The notes: generated from the sequence alone by a model not told the origin. DNA of 64,000 nucleotides from Candidatus Phaeomarinobacter ectocarpi (GCF_000689395.1 NZ_HG966617.1:2292221-2356220), one strand, 5' to 3'; shown: positions 7,548-16,755, counted from the first letter of the stretch. A program made the numbers and translations.

Positions 7548-8453
7548 TCAGATCAGCCCGTCAGCCCGCGCTTTAGCCTGAACCGCCCGCGTGGTTTCCC
7601 CCTTGCCATCCGGCGACCATCCCGGCGGTTGAAACAGATAGCCAAAGGCAGCCCGCAGCGACGGCGCGGTGCGCATGTCCTGCCAGATCGCGACCCACTC
7701 ATGGAATGTCACCTTGATCGGATTGCGGGTTTCAAGCTGGTGGCGAATACCAAACACGCAGGGCTCATCATCGCGCTCCGCTTCAAACGTGCCGAACAGC
7801 CGGTCCCACACAATGAACGTGCCCGCATAGTTCTTGTCGCAGTAGCGAATGTTGGACGCGTGATGCACCCGGTGATGCGACGGCGTGTTCATGATCCACT
7901 CCATCGGGCCGAGCTTGCCGATGATCCGCGTGTGCAGCCAGTACTGATACAGATGGTTCAGCGAGATCAGCGCCACGACCATCAGCGGGTCCATGCCCAG
8001 CAGCACGGCAGGGATCAGGAAGATCGGCTCAAACCACGCTTCCACAAAAGACGAGCGCAGCGCTGTGCCGGCATTCATGAACTGGCTTGAGTGGTGGTTC
8101 ACATGCGCCGCCCAGCCAAGCCGCACTTCATGGATCGCCCGGTGATACCAGTAGAACAGGAAGTCGACGATGACATAGGCGCCAAGGATCGCAACCACAC
8201 TGCCCGTCCAGTTGATATCGGTGACCGCAAACTGATGGATCCAGTAATAGACAGCCAGCACCGTGCCTGCCGCCAGTGCAATGCTCAGCGCATAGGCCAG
8301 ACCCAGCGTCACCGAGCATAGCGTGTCCGTCGCCTCATAGTATTTCTTGCGCAGCAGCCAGACGAGACCGACTTCAATGCCGATAAAGCCGATCAGCAGC
8401 CAGATCTGGTCCACATCTCGGATCGCCAGCAGTCCATTGAGAAAATCCAGCAT
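7548..8453 (-). CDS. Sterol desaturase / fatty acid hydroxylase superfamily protein
   Basis: A 301-aa integral membrane di-iron hydroxylase. Several hydrophobic segments lie in the first half. The histidine clusters are HRAIHE, HVNHHSS and HRVHHASN, which supply the di-iron ligands. Substrates in the family are sterols, fatty acids, carotenoids or alkyl ether lipids, and the one here is unknown. The frame is open upstream to 8516, but the ATG at 8453 has GGAGGG at ideal spacing. It is divergent from a TetR gene with a near-perfect palindrome in the spacer, indicating ligand-dependent control. Confidence 0.85.
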   Translation of the reverse strand: MLDFLNGLLAIRDVDQIWLLIGFIGIEVGLVWLLRKKYYEATDTLCSVTLGLAYALSIALAAGTVLAVYYWIHQFAVTDINWTGSVVAILGAYVIVDFLFYWYHRAIHEVRLGWAAHVNHHSSQFMNAGTALRSSFVEAWFEPIFLIPAVLLGMDPLMVVALISLNHLYQYWLHTRIIGKLGPMEWIMNTPSHHRVHHASNIRYCDKNYAGTFIVWDRLFGTFEAERDDEPCVFGIRHQLETRNPIKVTFHEWVAIWQDMRTAPSLRAAFGYLFQPPGWSPDGKGETTRAVQAKARADGLI

Positions 8454-8494
8454 GTCGCCCTCCTGAAAGTCCTGTTTCTTAGGTCGGTGTTCTT

Positions 8495-8504
8495 TTACAA
8501 AACA
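8495..8504. promoter_or_regulatory. Second TTACAAAACA operator half-site
   Basis: TTACAAAACA repeats exactly one arm of the large palindrome that starts 28 bases further on. The other arm is degenerate here (CGTTACGCAA). It may be a second, weaker site for the same TetR protein, close to the start of the hydroxylase gene. Confidence 0.4.
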
Positions 8505-8522
8505 TACGTTACGCAATAATTA

Positions 8523-8544
8523 TTACAAAACAAGTGTTTTGTAA
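8523..8544. promoter_or_regulatory. 22-bp palindromic TetR operator
   Basis: Arms TTACAAAACA and TGTTTTGTAA are perfectly complementary around a two-base centre (AG). It lies in the spacer between the divergent hydroxylase (start 8453) and the TetR gene (start 8572), 27 bases before the regulator's ATG. Confidence 0.75.
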
Positions 8545-8571
8545 AGACCGCAATTCAGCTACACTCATGCC

Positions 8572-9156
8572 ATGCCGAAAATCGTTGATCATGACGCCCG
8601 ACGCGCCGAACTGGTGGAAGCAAGCTGGCAGGTCATCGCCGCAGAAGGCCTGGAAGGCCTGACCATGCGCAAGGTGGCTGAGGCTGCCCACTGCACCACC
8701 GGCCGCATCACCCACTATTTCGCGGATCGCGAGGCCCTCGTGCTCGCCGCCCTTCGTGCGGTCAATGGCGCAGCCGGCGATAGGACAGATGCCCTGCTCT
8801 CCCGCGACCTGCCAGCGCAGGACAAACTCATTCTATGTCTTGAAGAAGGATTGCCCCTCGACAAGACCCGTCAGCTGGAGTGGAAAGTGTGGATTGCCTT
8901 TTGGGCCGCCGCGGCATCCAACCCGGACCTGGCAAAGGAAAACGACGCCAGGCACACAGGTTGGATCAAGGCGCTGGCCCCCCTCATCAAGGCCGTCGCC
9001 CCCAAAACTGACGCAGAGCACGAAGCCCGCATTCTCATGGGCGTGCTGGATGGCCTGGGCCTCATCGCCGCCATCAACCCGACCGCCAGCAACAAGACCA
9101 ACGCAAAGCAGGCCGTCCACACCCATGTGGCCAACCTGATGACGTCAAACAGCTAA
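8572..9156 (+). CDS. TetR family transcriptional regulator (BetI-like)
   Basis: A 194-aa protein with an N-terminal TetR HTH (about residues 10-55: MRKVAEAAHCTTGRITHYFADREAL, recognition helix TGRITHYF) and a C-terminal domain with the BetI-like pattern (WKVWIAFWAAA, ILMGVLDGLGL). It probably binds the 22-bp palindrome upstream and controls the divergent hydroxylase and perhaps the second, convergent hydroxylase whose stop is six bases away. The ligand is unknown. Confidence 0.9.
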   Translation: MPKIVDHDARRAELVEASWQVIAAEGLEGLTMRKVAEAAHCTTGRITHYFADREALVLAALRAVNGAAGDRTDALLSRDLPAQDKLILCLEEGLPLDKTRQLEWKVWIAFWAAAASNPDLAKENDARHTGWIKALAPLIKAVAPKTDAEHEARILMGVLDGLGLIAAINPTASNKTNAKQAVHTHVANLMTSNS

Positions 9157-9161
9157 GAGTG

Positions 9162-10133
9162 TTATTCGCCGGGGATGACCGCAGCAGCGCGCGCCTTGCG
9201 CATGTTCTTGAGCGTGCGGAACGGATAAGCCAGCTGCCCGCCAAAGCCCGCAGGCATCTCCTCGCGAATGCCGATATCCGCCGGTGGCCGCCGGTTCGGC
9301 AACAGCCATGTGCCAAACAGCAGGTCATAGGCCATCAGCACTTCGCCATAGTTGGAGTTGCCCTCCGCCACCACCTTGGAGTGGTGCCAGCGATGCAGCT
9401 GCGGCGTATTGAAGACATAGTTCAACCACCCCGTCTTGAGGTCCGCATTGGTGTGGGTCAGCAAGCCGCTGAATGCGGTAATGCCCCCCACCCACATGAA
9501 CACCTCAACCGGTGCGCCCGCGAGATAAAGCAGCGGCTGGCTGAGCGCCACGCTCAGCGCCGTATCCACAAAGTGGAACCGCCCGGTGTTGATGACCCAA
9601 AGCCGTGTTACCGAATGATGCACCGCATGGAACGGCCACAGCCATGACACTTCATGGCCCAGCCGATGCGCCCAGTAAAAACCGAACTCCGCAATGAACA
9701 GCCCCAGAATGATCTGCGCCCATTGCGGCCATTCCGTCGGCCACAACATGCCCGGCTGCGGATCAACCGCTTCCACGACAACAATAAGCGTCGTCACGGC
9801 AGCAGCGGCCTGCACCATGCCCTTGTTCAAAAGCGTATGCGCGATGTTGGCAAAGGTCTGTCCGTCGCTTGCCAGCCAGGTGCGCTCATGGGTCATCCAC
9901 CGCTCAAGCAAGAGCAGCGTGATCCCCAACAGCACGTAAGCACCGTTGAAGCCCAGAATGGGCTGGTCATAGGCCATGCCAAGGGCGGTCAGAGTGATGC
10001 AGGAGATCATCAACGCCGGCCATGCCGTGTAGCTGACGAGCGCCCGCAGCCCCGAAAGAGGCGCAGCATCCACAGTCGCTTGAGGCTGATCACTGGGTGT
10101 CATGGCAGGTTTGTCCCGGGCGGCTGCCGTCAT
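9162..10133 (-). CDS. Sterol desaturase / fatty acid hydroxylase superfamily protein (second copy)
   Basis: A membrane di-iron hydroxylase of about 323 aa with histidine boxes HRLGHE, HAVHHSV and HRWHHSK and at least four hydrophobic segments before and between them. It is only distantly similar to the hydroxylase at 7548-8453 (its motifs and loop lengths differ), so this is not a recent duplication. Possible starts are GTG 10148, ATG 10133 and ATG 10103, and none has a strong ribosome-binding site. It is convergent with the TetR gene. Confidence 0.82.
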   Translation of the reverse strand: MTAAARDKPAMTPSDQPQATVDAAPLSGLRALVSYTAWPALMISCITLTALGMAYDQPILGFNGAYVLLGITLLLLERWMTHERTWLASDGQTFANIAHTLLNKGMVQAAAAVTTLIVVVEAVDPQPGMLWPTEWPQWAQIILGLFIAEFGFYWAHRLGHEVSWLWPFHAVHHSVTRLWVINTGRFHFVDTALSVALSQPLLYLAGAPVEVFMWVGGITAFSGLLTHTNADLKTGWLNYVFNTPQLHRWHHSKVVAEGNSNYGEVLMAYDLLFGTWLLPNRRPPADIGIREEMPAGFGGQLAYPFRTLKNMRKARAAAVIPGE

Positions 10134-10482
10134 GGCGCGCCAAATCACTTTGCGCAGACCCTATCACACCCGCGGCCACCCCTCGGCCCGCAAGCGCGTG
10201 CCGGGCAACTATGTCGCAACCGATGCAACAAGGCGACACTCCCCCACTACACGTCGGCGGATATGCCAGGCGCGCACGGAGAAAAAGCCGGGAAATCCGT
10301 CCCGGATTGCGGGTCTTCAGCATCGACCTGGCAATCACCCAGGACCCGATCAGGTTAACACTTCCACGCGATGCCGGGTTACACTCGACATAAATCGGAC
10401 ACCTTGGAAAAAGGGAACGGCCGAACAAAGAAGGGGATCAACACATGAAATCACCCATGCACATGTCAGCGGACAGCTGCCA
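10134..10482. other. Spacer of about 350 bases without a supported gene
   Basis: This lies between the divergent hydroxylase and LOG genes. The frame of the LOG gene is open through most of it, but the translation is Arg/Thr/His-rich and unlike any LOG protein, so I read it as 5' untranslated or promoter DNA. No clear operator or riboswitch is visible. Confidence 0.5.
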
Positions 10483-11325
10483 ATGACAACAGGACAGGAC
10501 GACGACACAACCAGCACCGAGCCGCACAAGAGTGATGCCTACCGGCTTGCGTCCCGCGACATTGATTTTCTCGCAACGGATGATTTGCGCCCGATCCGCC
10601 TTCAGCTCGAACTTCTAAAGCCAGAACTCTCTTTGCGCCGCGAAGGCATCCGCTCGACGATTCCGGTGTTCGGCAGTGCCCGCGTCCTGCCGCCCGATGT
10701 GGCAGCCGCACAGCTTGAAGCTCTGGAACACGCGACCGGCAGCAATACCGCATCGCCGTCACAGCTGGCCCGCGCCCGCAAACAGGTGGAGTACGCCAAA
10801 TACTATGCCGAAGCGCAGGCCTTTTCCGGCCTCGTGTCAAAGCGGCTGCAGAATGGTGACGGCCAGAACTATGTCATCGTCACGGGTGGCGGACCGGGCA
10901 TCATGGAAGCCGCCAATCGCGGCGCCAAGGAGGCCGGCAACCGCTCGATTGGTCTCAACATCACGCTCCCCCACGAACAGGCACCCAACCCCTATACAAG
11001 TCCGGAGCTGTGCTTTCAGTTCCGCTACTTCGCCATCCGCAAAATGCACTTCCTGTTGCGTGCAAAGGCGTTGGTCGCCTTTCCCGGTGGCTACGGCACT
11101 TTGGACGAGCTGTTTGAAGTCCTGACACTGATCCAGACCCAAAAGATCCTGCGCATCCCCGTTGTTCTCATCGGCAAGGCCTTCTGGCAGCGCGTGATTG
11201 ATTTCAACTTCCTGGTCGAGGAAGGCATGCTGGAGGAAGACAACATCAACCTGTTTGAAACAGTTGAAACCGCCAATGAGGCCGTGGACATCATCGACAA
11301 GTTCCATCAGGAGCAGCCTGCGTGA
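10483..11325 (+). CDS. LOG family / TIGR00730-like Rossmann-fold nucleotide-binding protein
   Basis: A 280-aa protein. The core has the LOG signatures GGGPGIMEAANRGA and PGGYGTLDELFEVLT (the PGGxGTxxE motif), which in characterised members binds a nucleoside monophosphate and cleaves the N-glycosidic bond (cytokinin-activating or nucleotide-degrading activity). An N-terminal extension of about 95 residues precedes the core, as in the larger PpnN-like group. The start is the first in-frame ATG. It overlaps the next gene (GTGA), so both are made together. Confidence 0.82.
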   Translation: MTTGQDDDTTSTEPHKSDAYRLASRDIDFLATDDLRPIRLQLELLKPELSLRREGIRSTIPVFGSARVLPPDVAAAQLEALEHATGSNTASPSQLARARKQVEYAKYYAEAQAFSGLVSKRLQNGDGQNYVIVTGGGPGIMEAANRGAKEAGNRSIGLNITLPHEQAPNPYTSPELCFQFRYFAIRKMHFLLRAKALVAFPGGYGTLDELFEVLTLIQTQKILRIPVVLIGKAFWQRVIDFNFLVEEGMLEEDNINLFETVETANEAVDIIDKFHQEQPA

Positions 11326-12737
11326 AAGTCACATTCAACGGCGCCGCCCAGGAAGTGACTGGCTCCTGCACCCTGGTTGAAACCGACAGCGTTCGCTTCC
11401 TGGTGGATTGCGGCATGTTTCAGGGTGGGCGCGACGCAGACAGCAAGAACCATGCGCCATTTTCCTTTGATCCCGGCACGATCGATTTCGTCCTGCTCAC
11501 CCATGCCCATATCGACCACAGCGGCCTGCTGCCAAAACTCCGGCGGCATGGTTTTACCGGACCGGTCTACACCTCCCACGCCACGGCCGACCTCCTGGAC
11601 ATCATGTTGCGCGACAGCGCTCACATTCAGCAGTCGGAAGCCGAACGCGCAAAGCGAAAGCGCCAAAACCACAAGAAGAAAAGCAACGGCCAGTTCAACG
11701 AACCCGCCTACACGATAGAAGACGTGGAAGCCGTACTCGAACAGGTACGCAGTCTGGACTACGACGAGCCAGCGTCAGCCCATGAAACTGTACGGTTTCA
11801 ACTGCGCGATGCCGGACACATTTTGGGGTCGGCCATTATCGAGATCTGGCTCCAGGAGTCGGATGCAGAACGCAAACTGGTATTCTCCGGTGATCTGGGA
11901 CAACCCGACCGACCAATCCTGTGCGACCCAACCATGATCGAAGAAGCAGACATCCTCTTCATTGAATCCACCTATGGCGACCGCCAGCACAAGAACCTTG
12001 ATGACACCATCGAAGAATTTGTTTCGGTCGTGACACACACGCTCAACGATTTGGGTGGGAACATCATCGTGCCGGCCTTCGCCGTTGGACGGACCCAGGA
12101 AATAATCTACTACGTCAATCACCTGACCCGAATAGGCCGACTGCAAAACATCAACCTGTTCGTCGACTCGCCCATGGCCACCGCCGTTACCCGCCTGACC
12201 ATGCAGCATCTTGAGCTGTTCGATGCTCAATCCAGGAATCTGGCGGCCTGGCAAGCCAATGGCGACGGCGTGCCCAATGTCACATTTACCGGCAGCGTCG
12301 ATGAATCGCGGGCCATCAATACCATTCAAAGTGGCGCAATGATCGTATCCGCCAGCGGCATGTGCACCGCAGGGCGGATCAAACATCATCTGCGCCATGG
12401 CCTGCCCCGCCCGCAAAACGCTGTGTTGATAACGGGCTTTCAGGCAGAGGGCACTTTGGGCCGTCGCCTTGTCGATGGTGCTCATCGTGTCCGGATCTTC
12501 GGAGAGGACGTGACGGTCCGTGCCAGTGTTCATACACTGGGCGGGTTCTCTGCCCACGCCGACCAGGCAGCGTTGTTGAACTGGCTAAGCGCCTTCAAAC
12601 ATCCTCCAAAACAGACCTTTGTCATGCACGGCGAACCCGGAGCTTCCTCAGCACTGGCAGATGAAATCAGCAATCGTCTTGGATGGCAGACCCAACTGCC
12701 GGAGCACGGCGAGTCCTTTGTCCTCTTGCCTGTCTAG
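11322..12737 (+). CDS. Metallo-beta-lactamase fold beta-CASP RNase-like protein
   Basis: A 471-aa protein. The N-terminal metallo-beta-lactamase domain carries HAHIDHSG (61-68) and later DAGHILGS and SGDLG. A central beta-CASP domain follows (DSPMA, SGMCTAGRIKHHL), and the C-terminal RMMBL motif is GFSAHADQ. This order is that of CPSF73-like ribonucleases such as TTHA0252 and the MBL-fold exonucleases. It probably cleaves RNA in the cytoplasm using two zinc ions. The start is GTG overlapping the LOG stop, with AGGAG upstream. Confidence 0.9.
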   Translation: MKVTFNGAAQEVTGSCTLVETDSVRFLVDCGMFQGGRDADSKNHAPFSFDPGTIDFVLLTHAHIDHSGLLPKLRRHGFTGPVYTSHATADLLDIMLRDSAHIQQSEAERAKRKRQNHKKKSNGQFNEPAYTIEDVEAVLEQVRSLDYDEPASAHETVRFQLRDAGHILGSAIIEIWLQESDAERKLVFSGDLGQPDRPILCDPTMIEEADILFIESTYGDRQHKNLDDTIEEFVSVVTHTLNDLGGNIIVPAFAVGRTQEIIYYVNHLTRIGRLQNINLFVDSPMATAVTRLTMQHLELFDAQSRNLAAWQANGDGVPNVTFTGSVDESRAINTIQSGAMIVSASGMCTAGRIKHHLRHGLPRPQNAVLITGFQAEGTLGRRLVDGAHRVRIFGEDVTVRASVHTLGGFSAHADQAALLNWLSAFKHPPKQTFVMHGEPGASSALADEISNRLGWQTQLPEHGESFVLLPV

Positions 12738-12983
12738 CTTCAGGCCACCGGCGACCGCCGGTCAGCAAACGTCGCAAAGGGGCAGCTCACCGCAGATTGG
12801 TACTTATCCTGTGATCCAGAATTCAGTTTGCCCGCACTGCTCGGCGCCAGCTCATGCTGCAAAACGGTCCACGGCGGTTCACAAGTCAAAGCATTCCCCG
12901 AAGGAAAATCGCATGCGCACCGTGGCGGGTCCGTGATAGCGTCCGCCCAACTTTGCAATTCAATCAACCTAATGAGGCCCATC

Positions 12984-14123
12984 ATGTCTTTGCCCGCAAC
13001 CTATCTTCAGATGCTGTCTACCCTCACCGAGGATGGCGAACTCCGCATGGAACTGGTCGAGCAGAAAATGCCAACGCCCAAGCCCGGTCAGGTCATCATC
13101 AAGGTGGAAGCCACCCCGGTGAACCCATCTGACCTTGGCGTCATGTTCGGCATGGCGGACGCAGCCGCGTCCACAACCGCCGGCTCCGGTGCCGCAACAA
13201 AACTGTCGGCACCCGTCTCATCCCAGGGCATGCGCGTCATGACGGCCCGCATCGGCCAGCCGCTTCCCGTTGGCAATGAAGGGGCCGGCACTGTTGTTGC
13301 CGCTGGCGACGACAAGGAAGCACAGGCGTTGATGGGCAAGACTGTTGCTGCCATGGGCGGCGGCATGTACGGCCAGTACCGCTGTGTTGATGCCATCATG
13401 TGCATGCCGCTTCTGGATGGCAACACGGCAAAGGACGGTGCCTCCAGCTTCGTCAACCCGCTCACCGCTCTGTGCATGGTTGAGAACATGCGTATGGATG
13501 GCCACACAGCGCTGGTCCACACAGCAGCTGCCTCAAACCTTGGCCAGATGCTCAACCGCATCTGCCAGGCAGACGGCGTTGAGCTTGTGAACATCGTGCG
13601 CAAGAAAGAACAGGCCGACATCCTCTCGGCCATGGGCGCGAAATACATCGTTGATAGCAGCAGCGACACCTTCCTCGCTGACCTGACAGATGCCGTCCAT
13701 GCAACCGGCGCAACATTGGCCTTTGACGCTACTGGTGGCGGCACGCTTGCCTCAACCATCCTCAGCGCAATGGAAGGCGCTGCGGCGCGCACACCAGGCG
13801 CCTACTCGATCTACGGCTCCGTCGCGCATAAGCAGGTCTTCCTCTATGGCGGCCTCGACACATCCCCCACCACCCTGACCCGCGGCTATGGCATGGCCTG
13901 GGGCGTTGGTGGCTGGCTGCTGCCGAACTTCCTTGCCAAGGCAGGCCTTGAAGTGGCGGGCCGTCTGCGCACCCGCGTTGCCAACGAACTCAAGACAACC
14001 TTCGCCAGTAACTACACCGACGAAATCTCCCTGACAGAAGCCCTGCAGGCAGATGTCGTTCGCAAGTATCAGGCGAAGACAACAGGCGAGAAGTTCCTCA
14101 TCTGCCCCCAGAAAGACATCTAG
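12984..14123 (+). CDS. MDR-family zinc-type/quinone-oxidoreductase-like dehydrogenase
   Basis: A 379-aa medium-chain dehydrogenase/reductase. The N-terminal GroES-like half (PKPGQVIIKVEATPVNPSDLG) is followed by PVGNEGAGTVV and a nucleotide-binding half with HTAAASNLGQMLNRIC. It lacks the structural-zinc cysteine cluster and catalytic Cys/His of zinc alcohol dehydrogenases, which fits NADPH:quinone reductase/enoyl-reductase-like members. The open frame extends 50 codons upstream, but the ATG at 12984 with GAGG about ten bases before it fits the domain start. A strong hairpin terminator follows. Confidence 0.85.
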   Translation: MSLPATYLQMLSTLTEDGELRMELVEQKMPTPKPGQVIIKVEATPVNPSDLGVMFGMADAAASTTAGSGAATKLSAPVSSQGMRVMTARIGQPLPVGNEGAGTVVAAGDDKEAQALMGKTVAAMGGGMYGQYRCVDAIMCMPLLDGNTAKDGASSFVNPLTALCMVENMRMDGHTALVHTAAASNLGQMLNRICQADGVELVNIVRKKEQADILSAMGAKYIVDSSSDTFLADLTDAVHATGATLAFDATGGGTLASTILSAMEGAAARTPGAYSIYGSVAHKQVFLYGGLDTSPTTLTRGYGMAWGVGGWLLPNFLAKAGLEVAGRLRTRVANELKTTFASNYTDEISLTEALQADVVRKYQAKTTGEKFLICPQKDI

Positions 14124-14150
14124 GAAGCAAAGCTTCCTCGACACAAAGAA

Positions 14151-14183
14151 GGCCCGCACCGCATTCCGGTGCGGGCCTTTTTC
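14151..14183. terminator. Bidirectional rho-independent terminator
   Basis: Stem GGCCCGCACCG / CGGTGCGGGCC with loop CATTC, followed by TTTTT on the plus strand and preceded by an A-rich stretch. It separates the convergent MDR dehydrogenase and sensor kinase genes. Confidence 0.88.
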
Positions 14184-14203
14184 ATTGAAAACCAAAAGAC
14201 GCG

Positions 14204-16057
14204 TCACCCCACAGGCACAAAAACCTCGACCACGCTGCCTTCACCAGATTTTGCCTCTATCGTCACACGCCCGGACACCAGGTCCGTCCGCTCACGGATC
14301 GATGTCAGTCCAAATCCATCTGACTGCATCGCCGCATCCTCATCAAAACCGGACCCATTGTCCTGAATACTGACCTTCAAGCCGCCCCCCTGCCGTGACA
14401 GGACAATCTCTATGCGGTCTGCGTTGCCATGGGACACCGCATTGCGCAGCGCCTCCTGAATGATGCGATAGACATGATCCTTGGCCTGCGGCCCCAGCTC
14501 CGGCGGCCCATCAGACACAACGTCAATCTGCGTACCCGTGATTTCACCAAGCCGCTGGGCATGGTCACGCAAAAGCACCTCAAGCGGCTCGTCTGCGGTC
14601 ATGGCAGGGGCAAGATCATGCGACATGTCACGCAGGTCCCGGCTAGCAACGCTGGCAAATGACAGCGCATCTTCCAGATCACCGGCATCCACCGTGTCAC
14701 CGCGCGCCTGCTTTGCCTGCAGGCTCTGCAGCTTCAGATTGATGGCCGCAAGGCTTTGCCCCGCATTGTCATGAATGTCGCGCGCGATCCGGCCGCGTTC
14801 TTCGGTCTGTGCGCTCAACACACTCTCGCGCGCCCGCGCCAGCCGTTTACTTTGATCCAGAAAGTGAATGCCCAGCGATACGCCAGCCCCGAGCAGAATG
14901 AGCTTGGCACCAACCTCCACCCCAATGCCGCCCCACTGAAGAACCGCATCGGTAGAGGCAAACAAAGCCACCGCCATCCATGCCACCACAAGAACAAGAC
15001 CGGACATTGCCAGCGGCCATGCATGCCGCACACCGCCACGCCACGCCACCACCGCACAGAAGAACGACCACAGCATCGTGCTGGTTGTTGTGGCCTGGAA
15101 CGCCAGATCAAGCGCAAAGGACAATGAGTGCGGCCAGTCAGCCCAGCGAACCACAAAAACGATCGGCGGGATCAGCGCACACAGGGTGGCAAGCACCGTC
15201 ATCGGGAAAAACCGCCCCCAGCCCAAGGCCCGCGTGTAAAAGTCGTAGAACAGGTACAGGCTCACCCCCAACAGGAGAATGCCGACCCAGCTCACCATCA
15301 AGGACTGCAGGCCAAGCTCATAGGTCAGCTGCGAGTTGGTGAAGATGAAAGCAAAATGCGTGGCCCACATGGCGCAGAACGACCAGAAAAGGGCACCACG
15401 CACGCCGCCAAAATAGGCGGCCCCAATGAAGATGAGCGCCGCAATGTCTATGCCGAACAAAACCCATTGCACGGCCGCTGCCTGGTTTCGGTTTTGCTCA
15501 GCACGCTCCAACGCCGGTTCCCGGTCGGTGATCTGCACCGGCCCGCCGACAAAGCCACCTTCATTGAAATGCCGCCCCACACGCACCGCGATGACATTCT
15601 CTTGCCCCGGCTTGAGAAGCCCTACGGGTATGGGGTAGGCACGGTAGATCGATGGTGCATAGCTACGCAGTTGCGGCGACGTCCTGGAGAAAAATCCCTC
15701 GCCGCCAATCAGTTCGCCGTTGAAATAGGTCTCATCGCCCCAGCTGATGAGGCCTAATTCAAGCGCCAGCTTGCCAGCGGGCAGGTCGTCCGGCGCAACA
15801 AACCGAATGCGGTACCACCCAACATAGGTTGAAACGGAAACCCCGCTTTCACTCCACTTGCCCGGCACCAAAAGCGTGGGCCAATCACCATCATCAAAGG
15901 CGACAGATGCAAACGCAGGGTCATCACCTGGATAAAACGCATGCACGCCCTCAAGAGGCAGATTGAAGAGAGGCTCGTCCGGGCTGGCAGCATGAGCGGA
16001 CACTGCAAGACACAGCGTAAGCACGATGCTCCCGACAACACGCCACGCCTCCCTCAT
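14204..16057 (-). CDS. Sensor histidine kinase, 7TMR-DISM type with HisKA_3
   Basis: A 617-aa kinase. Signal peptide at 1-25 (ending AHA), then a periplasmic jelly-roll-like ligand domain (about 30-180, WYRIRFVAPDD..., YFNGELIGG), then seven hydrophobic segments (about 190-405), a short coiled coil, HisKA_3 with phospho-acceptor His429 in RDIHDNAGQS, and HATPase_c (NAVSHGNA, DNGSGFDE, DGFGLTSIRER). This is the NarX/LiaS family output paired with LuxR-type regulators. The start ATG has GGGGGAG upstream. It lies 22 bases after its response regulator gene in the same operon. Confidence 0.88.
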   Translation of the reverse strand: MREAWRVVGSIVLTLCLAVSAHAASPDEPLFNLPLEGVHAFYPGDDPAFASVAFDDGDWPTLLVPGKWSESGVSVSTYVGWYRIRFVAPDDLPAGKLALELGLISWGDETYFNGELIGGEGFFSRTSPQLRSYAPSIYRAYPIPVGLLKPGQENVIAVRVGRHFNEGGFVGGPVQITDREPALERAEQNRNQAAAVQWVLFGIDIAALIFIGAAYFGGVRGALFWSFCAMWATHFAFIFTNSQLTYELGLQSLMVSWVGILLLGVSLYLFYDFYTRALGWGRFFPMTVLATLCALIPPIVFVVRWADWPHSLSFALDLAFQATTTSTMLWSFFCAVVAWRGGVRHAWPLAMSGLVLVVAWMAVALFASTDAVLQWGGIGVEVGAKLILLGAGVSLGIHFLDQSKRLARARESVLSAQTEERGRIARDIHDNAGQSLAAINLKLQSLQAKQARGDTVDAGDLEDALSFASVASRDLRDMSHDLAPAMTADEPLEVLLRDHAQRLGEITGTQIDVVSDGPPELGPQAKDHVYRIIQEALRNAVSHGNADRIEIVLSRQGGGLKVSIQDNGSGFDEDAAMQSDGFGLTSIRERTDLVSGRVTIEAKSGEGSVVEVFVPVG

Positions 16058-16079
16058 GCAACCACTCCCCCAAATGCGG

Positions 16080-16721
16080 TCAGGCGTCTGCAAGTCCAAG
16101 GCTGATCGCAAGCCTGGTCATATGCGCGGCATTGCGGGCGCCCGTCTTTGCAATGATGTTACGTCGATGAGCATCCACCGTGCGTGGACTAAGGCCAAGC
16201 GTACCACTCACCGCTTGTGTGGACTGCCCTTGCGCAATCAACGCCAGAACATCCCGTTCCCGCGCGGTCAGGCTGGCCACGCCGCCCTTGTCCGACAACA
16301 GACCGTCTTCAAGCAGTGCCGCACTGATGTAACGCTCCCCAACGGCAGTCTGCCGGACGGCAAAGACCAGGCTTTCAAGTGTATCCTGCTTGAGCGCAAT
16401 GCCGGTGGCACCAGCTTCCAGCGCGCGATGCGCAATGTGTCGATCGCGGTGCATCGTCAGCATGAGCACAGGCCGCATGTCTCCACTCGCCCTCAAACGT
16501 TCGACAAACGCAATGCCATCCATGCCGGACATGGCCACATCAACCAGCAGGAAATCCGGGTCCAGCGGCCCAATCAACTCCAACGCGTCCTCAGCGGACC
16601 CTGCCTGTCCCGCAACCTCAATGCCGGCGCCTTCCGCCAGCTCGCGCGCCAGCAGATCCCGCATCAAGGCGTGATCATCGACCAGCAACAGCCGTTTTTT
16701 CGGGTTTTCAGTCTCCACCAT
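16080..16721 (-). CDS. NarL/FixJ (LuxR-type) response regulator
   Basis: A 213-aa regulator. Receiver domain at about 9-125 with phospho-acceptor Asp61 (LLVDVAMSGMDG) and the acid pair DD at 15-16. The C-terminal LuxR HTH is at about 145-205 (LTARERDVLALIAQG, LSPRTVDAHRRNI). A GGAG nine bases before 16721 favours this ATG over the upstream ATG at 16757, which falls inside a palindrome. It is the cognate regulator of the downstream kinase and probably controls the divergent outer-membrane/metzincin pair. Confidence 0.9.
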   Translation of the reverse strand: MVETENPKKRLLLVDDHALMRDLLARELAEGAGIEVAGQAGSAEDALELIGPLDPDFLLVDVAMSGMDGIAFVERLRASGDMRPVLMLTMHRDRHIAHRALEAGATGIALKQDTLESLVFAVRQTAVGERYISAALLEDGLLSDKGGVASLTARERDVLALIAQGQSTQAVSGTLGLSPRTVDAHRRNIIAKTGARNAAHMTRLAISLGLADA

Positions 16722-16755
16722 AGCCCAAAACTCCGCTGCTTTAGCGCCCTTGTCC

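Noticed and set aside
6855-8090. A 411-codon plus-strand frame across the amidotransferase and hydroxylase genes
   Set aside because: It spans two genes with strong catalytic motifs on the minus strand, and its translation is Arg/His/Pro-rich without structure.
12744-12763. Hairpin ACCGGCG/CGCCGGT after the beta-CASP gene
   Set aside because: There is no U-run and the loop is only two bases. Not convincing as a terminator.
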